DNA from: Blastocladiella britannica
Taxonomy: Eukaryota; Blastocladiomycota; Blastocladiomycetes; Blastocladiales; Blastocladiaceae
Length of the DNA: 20,175 nt
Direction of reading: 5' to 3'
Assembly: GCA_025349905.2 (NCBI GenBank)
Contig: MU624858.1
Location: forward strand, 1 to 20,175
The notes below the pieces were generated by a model that saw only the letters and a program-made list of their open reading frames with translations, had not been told where the DNA came from and did no database searches. Numbering within the stretch: position 1 is the first letter of the stretch; every line of letters starts with the position of its first letter. The position numbers and the translations under genes were made by a program. Below, piece by piece: positions 1 to 7,510 of the stretch.

Positions 1-79
1 CTGCTTGTATTCCTGCTGCACATTTAAAAAAACTATGCGTAAGCGACATGAATTCTGTTAAGCGGAGCATTCAGCTCGC

Positions 80-238
80 ATGATTGCTCAAGGGAATTGG
101 GTGCATTTGATCTGGAGACTGGGCCTGATCGCTGCATCCACAGTGGTCGCCGGCCTTGTCGTGCAGGTCCACTGCAATAAGGGAGCCATCTCGGTCACAA
201 ACATGGGAATCACTGACCTCACTAATCCCTCAACATAA
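80..238 (+). CDS. Possible small membrane ORF or terminal exon of an upstream gene
   Basis: A 52-codon ATG-to-TAA frame begins at 80, with an in-frame TAA shortly before it. The product has a hydrophobic stretch (LGLIAASTVVAGLVVQVHC, about residues 14-32) that could be one membrane helix, followed by a short polar tail ending in NPST. An AG lies just before it (ATTCAG, about 69-74), so this could equally be the last exon of a gene entering from the left. No family is recognised. The rest of positions 1-297 shows only AT-rich sequence, probably the 3' flank of the kinase gene on the other strand. Short length makes a chance ORF quite possible. Confidence 0.2.
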   Translation: MIAQGNWVHLIWRLGLIAASTVVAGLVVQVHCNKGAISVTNMGITDLTNPST

Positions 239-297
239 AGTGCGAAAATACATATATTTGCCAAAAATCAAAGTCAAGTAAATCAAAGACGTATAAA

Positions 298-1828
298 TTA
301 ACGAGGGAAAGCGGCACGAGCGGGTGTTGCCGTGATCCGGCTGAGCAACTTCATATCATTCCGAGGCGTGTCTAGGCTGAATGCCAAGTCCTTGAGCGAT
401 GATTCAAAGAACACAATGAATGGGTCGAGCGACTTGTTCTCGCAGCGGAGCGTGGACTGGATCAGCCGCACCAGGCTGGATGGAATGTACACCCGCTGCG
501 AGTTGAGCTTTTGTGTTGCCCGGTCGGCCACGCGGTACGTCTGGTACTCGTCGTCAATATCCTCGTCGCGGTCGTCCAGCGAGTACAGCAAGTCGTTGGT
601 GAAGAGCTCTGTCACCGTGACGGCATAGGCGACAATGTCCACCGACTTGTCGTAATTGTCAAGGTGCATTTGATCTGTCGATTTCGACATATATGAGCAA
701 AAGTGGTGTTGTCAGCTGGAAAATAGCAGAAAATAGCAGAAAATCGCGTACCGCGCGGCATATAGCCCATGGTGCCAGCGGACTTGGTCTTGCGGCTGGA
801 GCGCTCCGTCGTCACCAAGCCAAAGTCGGTCACCTTGATGATAGGGTAATGATCCAGCTGTTGTCGTGCGCAAACGTGAGATTCAACTTCTCAAAACAAC
901 TGAAGCCAAAATATTGTCGTACGAAATAGCGAACAGCCTGGTCAGGCTTGATCGTTCCCAAAGGAAGGTTAACAAGGACGTTCGAGGGTTTCAAATCCTT
1001 TTGAAGAGTTGGGCATGAAATAAGAACATTCAAGTGACGACCAAAAAAAAATCGCAAAAGTACCCGGAAAATGAACCCAGACGCGTGAATGCCGCGCAAA
1101 AAGTACGCAATTTGCAGTGCCGCGAGCTGCTTGGCCGCGTTTCCGATCGGTGTCGGCTGCTTCAAAATTGCGCCCTCCAGATCGCCAGGAAGCCGCTCAT
1201 ACACCCACCCCTGGTGCTCCTGCTGTGGTGGGCCATTCTCGTACCATCCCATGTCAATGTCCTGCTGGCGCAAGTCGCGCTCAAATTCGGCCAGCTGGGA
1301 CTTGAGCACGCGCGTCTCTCCCAGCAGCCGCACCGCGTAGTTGCTCATGGCCATCGACCGCATCGCAGAGACTTCGTGCGCGGATGGCGGCTTGTAAAAC
1401 ACCTTGACGATGAGCGGCGAGTTTTCGTCGACCACCAGCCGCGCCAGAAACACCGAGCCCTGCCCACCGGTAGCAATCAGTCGCAGCAGTTTCACCGCGC
1501 CCATCGGGCCAAGATGGCCCTGGGAGCCCGAAACCATACCCGATGGAGCCGACATGCCGTGGCCCATAGGCCCAGCCAGCGGCGTGTGTACCTGGCCGCC
1601 AAAGTGGCGTGCAGGCAAGTTGGACTGCGCTGGCGTGAGCGGCGGCACAGCACCGGCAGCGGCGGCGCGGCCAAAGGGTGTGTATGCGGGCTGAGCGAGG
1701 GGCCGCTGTTGCTGGGTCGAAAAGTGGTGTGGGGGCTCAGCTTTGACGGACATGCCGCCAATGTCGTGGCGAATGGCGTCGACTTCGGCCGGCGGCGGAG
1801 GCGGCTTGGTTGGCGCGGTGATCACCAT
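298..1828 (-). CDS. Divergent protein kinase, 4 exons
   Basis: Exons by inspection: 1828-1064, 997-923, 857-752, 674-298 (stop TAA 298-300); introns of 66, 65 and 77 nt; 440 residues. Splicing restores a continuous kinase core: a glycine loop IATGGQGSVF (about 118-127), a candidate ATP-binding Lys142 in IVKVF, catalytic loop FRDLKPSNVLVN (254-265), DFG at 291-293 and activation segment GTMGYMPRDQ. The usual HRD is FRD, the first glycine-loop Gly is Ala, APE reads PRD, and subdomain IX (DIVAYAVTVTEL) has lost its usual Gly. The C-lobe is short and ends in a low-complexity tail. The first 110 residues are Pro/Gly/His-rich and look disordered. ATG 1828 is chosen because upstream codons have no in-frame ATG. 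Catalytic Lys, Asp and DFG are present, so activity is possible; substrate and subfamily are not assignable. It lies 29 bp downstream of the next gene's stop. Confidence 0.75.
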
Positions 1829-1857
1829 GCGTTCGGCGGTGCGGTACTGCGATGCGA

Positions 1858-2550
1858 TCACTGTATATGAGGTTTTTTCTTGGTTGGTTCCTTCATTTTG
1901 ACCCAATAAGTAAATAAATGAGAATGTATACCAGTGCGCTTGCTCGCGGCAGTGCGAGAGCGCGTGATCGGGCCGCGGTTTTCGGCCGCATCATCGTCAT
2001 CGTCGTCGTGGCTGTCGTCCTCACTCCCGGACGAATCCAGGACAATCGGGCCGGACGAATTCGAAACGGTGACCGAGGTGCGCGTGGTGGAGGTGGTGGT
2101 ATTGGCGGCGTCGTCCGACGTGGCCATGTAGCTGCCGTCGTCTTCCTTTTCCTCGTCGTCCTCGTCGTCGTCCACCTGCGTGACTGGGCGCAAGTACGCC
2201 TGCAACGCGCGGTCAAACATGGTGAACCGGACCTCGCCGTGTCCGCGGGCCGGCTGCGGGTACGTCTTGTACGGGACGTTGCGCACGCCGACCTCCTTCT
2301 TGTAGGTGCGAAACACCGGGAACCAGTCGGCGGCCGACGCCGGGTTCGGGAGCGACCCGATGCGGTTGCGGGCGGCGTCGCGGGCAATGGCCTCCCAGTG
2401 CTCTTTGCGCCAGCCACTGGCCGACAGCGTTTTGTACGGCACCACCTGGTCGGGCCGTTTCTCGATCACAAACTTGGCGTACGCGAGCAGGTCGTCAAAG
2501 TACGGCTTGAGGCCGGCGCGCATGAGTATTTCCGCGGATGAGGATGCCAT
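1858..2550 (-). CDS. Unrecognised acidic, probably nuclear protein
   Basis: A single-exon frame of 230 residues from ATG 2550 to TGA 1858. The N-terminal half (about 1-120) looks folded, with aromatic and charged residues (GWRKEHWEAIARDAARN, ADWFPVFRTYKKEVG). The second half is low complexity: an acidic run VDDDEDDEEKEDD, a Ser/Thr-rich stretch, a second acidic run SEDDSHDDDDDD, then a basic segment RSRTAASKRTG that could act as a nuclear localisation signal. I recognise no family. The last 25 codons (HSHLFTYWVKMKEP onward) are AT-rich and run almost to the kinase start, so the true C-terminus could differ if a small intron lies there. It sits in a minus-strand tandem series, 113 bp downstream of OXA1. 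Confidence 0.6.
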   Translation of the reverse strand: MASSSAEILMRAGLKPYFDDLLAYAKFVIEKRPDQVVPYKTLSASGWRKEHWEAIARDAARNRIGSLPNPASAADWFPVFRTYKKEVGVRNVPYKTYPQPARGHGEVRFTMFDRALQAYLRPVTQVDDDEDDEEKEDDGSYMATSDDAANTTTSTTRTSVTVSNSSGPIVLDSSGSEDDSHDDDDDDAAENRGPITRSRTAASKRTGIHSHLFTYWVKMKEPTKKKPHIQ

Positions 2551-2663
2551 CCTTTTATATAATTTTGTTACTGGTTGGTCCTTGTTGAAGAGCAGCAAGC
2601 GAATGCAGCGAGTGAGATTCAAGAAAAGATACACTAACAGTTTTTGGCCAAAATAAAAACAGA

Positions 2664-3893
2664 TCATTGCTTTTTCTTGCCCGCAGCCGCCGCAGCTACC
2701 TCCCGCGCCGCCGTCTCCTTGAGCTGGCGCTCGTTCTCCTCGCGACCGGCCTTGAACGCCGTCCGGAACCCCTCAATGAACCCCATTTCCTTGGGCACGC
2801 CTCCCGGCGGCGTCGGCGGCGGCGCGTGCTTGATGAGCGGCGGCACGTTAAAGTAGGCGCGAACCGACGCGTTCTTGAGCGCGAGGGCCTGGCCCAGCGT
2901 GTAGGCGGTGGAGGTGATCCAGTACACAAAGACACCCTACGCATCCACCACAAACAAATGTTAGTCTCAATTGCAAATCAACCAAAAAGAAAGTTAAGGC
3001 CAACATACCGCAGGCATGGCAGCCGTGATAGGAATCGCCGCAATCGTCACAATGCGGAAAATGGACAGGTACTTTTCAGTCTGCGGGTTCGACACGCCCG
3101 TCTCGGCGTTCATCTCGATGGTAGCCAGGAACCCCGCCGAGGCAATAATGGGCAGCGCGTAGGTCGGGTCGGCCAGCGTCAGGTCCGGGAACCACAGCAT
3201 TCCGCCGTCCTTGAGTCCGGGCACGCCCGCCTCGCCCATCTTGCGGATAGCCATGAAGAACGAGATCATGATGGGCGCCTGGATCATGGGCATGGCCACC
3301 AGCTTGAGCGGATTGATGTCGTGCTTGGCGTATAGCTGCTGCATCTGGCCCGTGGCCCGGTGCAGCGCGGCCGTGTCCTGGGTAGCCTTTGCCGCGTTCA
3401 TTTCGGCCATGATGCGCTCGGTCTCGGGCCGCAGGTTTGCCATCTTGGCCGAGTTCCGCTGAAGCTTGATGAACAGCGGCGTCAGGCCCGCGCGAAGCAC
3501 CAGCGTGCAGGCAATGATGGACGCCCACCACGGCAGCCCGCCGGCCACGTGCAGCGCCTCCAGGCCCTGTTGAATCCATCCGACGGGCGTCCACGACGAG
3601 GCCAGGCCCATGGCCTTGAGGTCGCCAATGGCGTGCGCCGACTGTGCAATGAACTCGGACACGCTCGAAACGTCCGGCATGGCCACATCTGTCGGGGTCG
3701 CGCCGCTAATCACGGTGTTGACGGCTTCTGTTGGTGTCGTGGTTGTCGAGAGGACCGGCGCGGCGGCCGCCACGGGGGCCGAGGAAGCCCAGCGAGGACG
3801 CGTCAATGTCAGTGCCGGACGCGATGCCAGCAGCACCTGGGTCGTGGTGGCCCGCAGCACCAAGGGTCGGGACAGCAAGGCAGCGCGCAGCAT
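2664..3893 (-). CDS. OXA1: Mitochondrial inner-membrane insertase Oxa1 (YidC/Oxa1/Alb3 family)
   Basis: Exons 3893-3009 and 2936-2664 (stop TGA 2664-2666) with a 72-nt intron (gtatgt...tag); 385 residues. Oxa1 inserts mitochondrially and nuclear-encoded proteins into the inner membrane from the matrix side. The N-terminus (MLRAALLSRPLVLRATT and about 20 more residues) is an Arg-rich, acid-free presequence. Family hallmarks follow: GGLPWWASIIACTLVLRAGLTPLFIKLQRNSAKM (split here by helix boundaries), a charged matrix loop with ERIMAEMNAAKATQD, then PMIQAPIMISFFMAIRKM and LPIIASAGFLATIEMNAE, and across the splice AMPAGVFVYWITSTAYTLGQ. The C-terminal matrix tail is short (KAGREENERQLKETA, ending AAGKKKQ), basic and helical, as expected for ribosome contact but shorter than in yeast Oxa1. 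The start was chosen as the ATG preceding the targeting peptide. It is 59 bp downstream of the eRF3 stop on the same strand. Confidence 0.92.
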
Positions 3894-3952
3894 GTTTATT
3901 ACAAAATTTCGATTTATAAAATCAACAACAAAAAAATCGCTAAAAAATAAAC

Positions 3953-5814
3953 TTACTCGGCCACAACGCTGCTCGCATCGGCATCGCACAGCTTGGTCAC
4001 CTTGCCCATAGCAATTGTGGTGCCCTCGCACCGGACCGTGAACCGGCCCAGCTGCGGGTTGTTCTTGAACGTGTCCAGCACCACCGGCTTGGCGCAGATA
4101 ATGCGGGCAATGCACATGGACCCCTTCTTGACAAACTGTGGCGGCTTCTTGGTGCGCTTGCCGGTCTTGCGGTCGACCGTGTGCAGCAGCGCGTCGAGCG
4201 TCATCTCCTCGGTGGCATTGTGCACGTGCAGCACCGCGTCGTAACCGGCCGCAATCAGGGTCTTGGTCTCGACAATGACCAGGTGCGCCTCAAATACGGT
4301 GGCCGCCCGCACCGGTTGAATGACGCTGCACAGCACCGCGCCATTGACCACATCCTCCTCCTCGATCCCGCGGACCTTGATGTCGACATTGTCACCCGCC
4401 TGCGCCGCAGTGACCTCCGTCTCTTCGACCGAGATCGAAATCACCTCGCCGCGGACATTGTTGGGCACCAGCAGCACCGACTGCCCACGGACCACGCGGC
4501 CGGCCTCGATCTTGCCCATGAGCATCGTGCCCATGTCCTTGTACTTTGCGGCAATTGGCATCAGCAGCGGCGCCATGGCCAGCTTGTGGTCAACGGGCAG
4601 CGCGTCCAGCAGCTCCAGGAGCGACGGGCCCGAGTAGTACGGGCACAGCTGCGGGTCGACGCGGTCCTTGAGGTTAGCGCCCGAGTAGCCCGAGACGGGC
4701 AGGAACTCGAGGTCGGTCTTGGGGTTGTATCCGCACTGCTTGAGGAACGGCAGCAGTTTGCCCTTGCACTCGTCGTACCGTTCCTGGGACCAGGCGACGG
4801 TCGGGTCGTCCATCTTGTTGATGACCACCACCAGCTTCTTGACCCCCGCGGTCTTGACCAGCATCGCGTGCTCGCGGGTCTGGCCTCCGCGCTCGAACCC
4901 CGTCTCGAACTCACCGCGGCGGGCCGAAATCACCAGCACGCCGACGTCGGCCTGGTTGGCGCCGCCAATCATGTTGGGCACGTACGACTTGTGTCCCGGC
5001 GCGTCCAGGATCGTGTACTTGCGGTGGTCGGTCTCAAAGTGCGCGCGGCCCACCTCGACCGTCTTGCCCTTGGCCCGCTCCTCCTTGTTGGTGTCGAGCG
5101 CCCACGACAGGTACCACGACTCGCGCCCCGCCTCCTTAGCCTCACGCTCGTACTTTTCCATGGTACGCTTGTCGACCTGTCCAGTGAGGAACAGCAGATG
5201 ACCGCCCATGGTGGACTTGCCGGCATCTAAATTTTTTTTTTTTCAAAGGTATTTGAGTCGATCCATCCCAGCTCTATTGCGTATATAAACAACATACCGA
5301 CGTGGCCAATAAAGACAATGTTGAGGTGCTCCTTCTGGGTGGCAAAGAACTCTTCTGCAAGCGCCTGGTCCTCGGCACTCAGCTCTGGTGCCGGGATCGG
5401 GGCGGCAGCAATGGGGGTGGGTTCGGATGCCTCTGTTACCATTCATTTTTACAGTGAGTTGGTTTGGTCTTGTCGCTTTCGAGTCAAACAGAGAGACATA
5501 CTCTTGGGTGTGCTCGTCGCCGACGCGGGCTTGGCAGTGGTAGCAGCAGCAGCCGGAGCAGCGGGGGTAGCGATGGGAGTCTCGGCGCGCTTGGGAGACG
5601 GTGCGCGCTTGGGCGACGGAGCACGGGCAGCAGCAGCGGATGCCGCAGGAGCCGGGGTCGGAAGCACTGCCACCACCGGAGCAGGTGCAGGGGCAGCAGG
5701 GGCCGGAGCTTTCATCCACGACGGCACAAAGGCCGGGGCGCCCATGTTGGGCTTGAAGGACGAGGCGCCAACGTTGAGCTTCTTCTTTTCGGGGGCGGGC
5801 GGTGGAGCGCTCAT
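3953..5814 (-). CDS. SUP35: Translation termination factor eRF3 (Sup35/GSPT) GTPase
   Basis: Exons 5814-5502, 5432-5298, 5226-3953 (stop TAA 3953-3955); introns 69 and 71 nt; 573 residues. eRF3 is the GTPase partner of eRF1 in stop-codon recognition and peptide release. Splicing rebuilds the P-loop GHVDAGKST (147-155), with intron 2 inside the Asp codon. Other G motifs: KGKTVEVGRAHFET (switch I), DAPGHKSYVPNMI (switch II; the KSYVPNMI form separates eRF3 from eEF1A) and NKMDD. The N-terminal domain (1-140) is Ala/Pro-rich rather than Gln/Asn-rich, so there is no yeast-type prion domain. It carries overlapping PAM2-like PABP-binding motifs LNVGASSFKP (13-22) and PNMGAPAFVP (22-31), plus a tandem RAPSPK repeat. 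The start MSAPPP was preferred over any upstream codon because upstream sequence is AT/poly-A rich. It diverges from the Mic12-like gene. Confidence 0.95.
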
Positions 5815-5918
5815 ACTGTTGTTGATTTGAATTTGGATTTTTGAGATATTGAAAGAAAAGACCTGGTCGTTGTTGACGCGCGACAAAAAAAAAAAAAAAT
5901 TCAAATTGAAAATTGAAA
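5815..5918. promoter_or_regulatory. Divergent promoter between eRF3 and the Mic12-like gene
   Basis: The 104 bp between the two divergent ATGs must carry 5' leaders and core promoter elements for both genes. It holds a 14-nt A-run (about 5886-5899 on the + strand), likely nucleosome-disfavouring, and AT-rich flanks (TTGTTGATTTGAATTTGG). I see no canonical TATA box at a convincing distance from either start. Confidence 0.5.
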
Positions 5919-6299
5919 ATGGCCGCCGCCCGCCAATTCGCGCTCGGAGCCCTCGGGGGCACGCTCATTGGTGCCACCCAGTTCCAGTTCTCGCGCACAC
6001 AGCTGCACCACGACTTTGCGTACCTGTCGCACCGGGTGTTGGCACTGAGCGCGTCGCTTTCGGCGGCTGATCCTTCCACTACTCATCGTTCCGCCTTGCC
6101 AGTCAGTACCCAGTCCACATCTATATTCTATCCACCATACTCTGATAATAACGGTCGTTTGCAACAGCCCACATCATCATCTACAATGCGCTCGCACACG
6201 GACCGCCTGGCCCCACCGCCATCGCTTTCGGCGTCTTTTGCCGACGCCTGGAACGCGCTGCTGGCGGTGTCGTCGCGATCCCTGACTGGTCGCTACTAG
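5919..6299 (+). CDS. Small mitochondrial membrane protein, possibly MICOS subunit Mic12/Aim5
   Basis: ATG at 5919 (context AAAATGGCC) to TAG 6297-6299. A likely 66-nt intron (6102-6167, gtcagt...caacag) keeps the frame, giving 104 residues spliced or 126 unspliced. The N-terminus ARQFALGALGGTLIGATQF is a short hydrophobic, Gly-rich segment, followed by SRTQLHHDFAYLSHRVLAL, and the C-terminus has SFADAWNALLAV. This layout (N-terminal helix, His/Gln/Leu-rich amphipathic segment, terminal W-N motif) resembles fungal Mic12/Aim5, which acts at cristae junctions. The match rests on pattern only and other small mitochondrial proteins remain possible. It shares a promoter region with eRF3 and converges on PhLP1, with stop codons 28 bp apart, so the two 3' UTRs must overlap or be extremely short. 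Confidence 0.6.
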   Translation: MAAARQFALGALGGTLIGATQFQFSRTQLHHDFAYLSHRVLALSASLSAADPSTTHRSALPVSTQSTSIFYPPYSDNNGRLQQPTSSSTMRSHTDRLAPPPSLSASFADAWNALLAVSSRSLTGRY

Positions 6300-6327
6300 T
6301 GTGAGTGTCAATATATATTTTCTCTTG

Positions 6328-7443
6328 TTAGTCGTCCCCTTCGCTGTCACTGTCGCCGCGCCGCGTCGCTGCCCCTACTGCCTTGAACGCGTATCCGGAT
6401 CCTCCAGATCCTGCTGATGTTGCCGTCTTTCCCGGTGCCCGGTACTCGTCGGTCTTGAGGAGTGCGCCTTGACTGCAATGTATCCATAATCAGTAAGGCA
6501 ATCTCCAGTCAAAAAAAAAAAAACAAGGACGACATACCTCAACAACAAGTGCTCCAGATCCAGCGACGTAATGACCCGCGGCTTGCCCTCGGCCTCCACC
6601 TCCACTTCCAAGTCGTCAATGACCCGCACCATGTTGCTGACCAAGCTGCCGCCGCGGTACACTTGCAACACGGGCAGCGCCACCGGATCCATGTCCGGAT
6701 CAGCCGCCGCAGCACGGATCCGGACAAACTTGGCTCGCGCGTACCGAGAGCTCAGCGGGATCAGCAGGCCGTTGAGGGTGTTGCAGTCCGGGATGGACTT
6801 TATAACATACATAAGTCAGCTATGGCTGGCCATGAGGTATTAAAAACAAGCGTACCGGCTCGTAAATGTGCACAACGACCGCCGTACCCCGCGGCACCTG
6901 CTCAATCTCGCGCACAAATGCCGTGACCCCAATCTCGCGGAACGTGCCGTACACTGGCCTCGCATCGCGCTGCTCGCGCGACATTTGCGCCACTCGTGCC
7001 GTCCGGTACGCGCGCAACGCAGGGCTCTCATTGTCGTCGCCATTCATTTCGGCGTCGAGCTCGGCCAACAACGTGTCTTCGTCGTCTTCATCCTCATCTT
7101 CGTCGCTGTTCTGCCGACTATCCCGCGGCCCCTTATTGCTACGAAGCGCAGCCCGATCCAACGACGCAATGTACGCCGCGCGCTTATCGTCAGCCGCGCG
7201 TGCCGCCGACTGCTGCGTGTACCGGTAGTCGGCCAGAACACCTTTCGGGCCGGTTTGGGGTCCGCCGTGCGCTGCGAGCGGAGCACCGCCACCGCCAAAT
7301 GGTCCTTCGCCCATGACGGCGTCGGGATCGCGGTCGGACTTGTCGGGAGCTTCGCCCATGGCCCGCGGCTCGAGCCCGCCCGAAGTAGGGTCGAGAGACG
7401 CGCGCTGGATGGCCTTGATCAGTCGTTCGTCGAGGTCGGTCAT
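6328..7443 (-). CDS. Phosducin-like protein, PhLP1 type (thioredoxin-fold CCT co-chaperone)
   Basis: Exons 7443-6856, 6797-6538, 6472-6328 (stop TAA); introns 58 nt (gtacgc...aag) and 65 nt (gtatgt...cag); 330 residues. PhLP1 proteins help the CCT chaperonin fold G-protein beta subunits and assemble beta-gamma dimers. The N-terminal half is disordered and Gly/Asp-rich, with an acidic block DEDEDEDDEDTLLAELDAEM and the helix RAYRTARVAQMSREQRD. The thioredoxin-like domain follows: YGTFREIGVTAFVREIEQVP, then VVVHIYEPSIPDCNTLNG created by splicing. The I-P-x-x-x-x-L-N-G pattern, ALPVLQVYRGGSLVSNMVRV and DLEHLLL are typical of PhLP1/phosducin rather than PhLP2/3. The C-terminus ends in GDSDSEGDD, an acidic site of casein-kinase-2 type seen in the family. 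ATG 7443 is the first in-frame ATG; the frame upstream has only non-ATG codons. It starts 67 bp after the haem-fusion stop. Confidence 0.85.
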
Positions 7444-7510
7444 TTTTTGTTTTATAAAGCGATGGGAAGCGATGTGAAAAAAGCAATGGGAAATACGATT
7501 TTGAAAGAGA

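Noticed and set aside
858..922. Alternative acceptor placing the kinase exon start directly at GTGACCGAC
   Set aside because: Using the upstream CAG gives LDHYPIIKVTDFG, the expected strand before DFG, and an intron of 65 nt; the downstream site loses that strand.
4181..5230. 349-codon + strand frame opposite eRF3
   Set aside because: Low-complexity Leu/Arg/His composition and exact overlap with the conserved eRF3 GTPase on the other strand mark it as a shadow frame.
5243..6079. 278-codon minus frame covering eRF3 introns and the Mic12-like gene
   Set aside because: It runs in a different frame from the eRF3 exons and through their splice sites; the alternative frame gives PAM2 and P-loop motifs.
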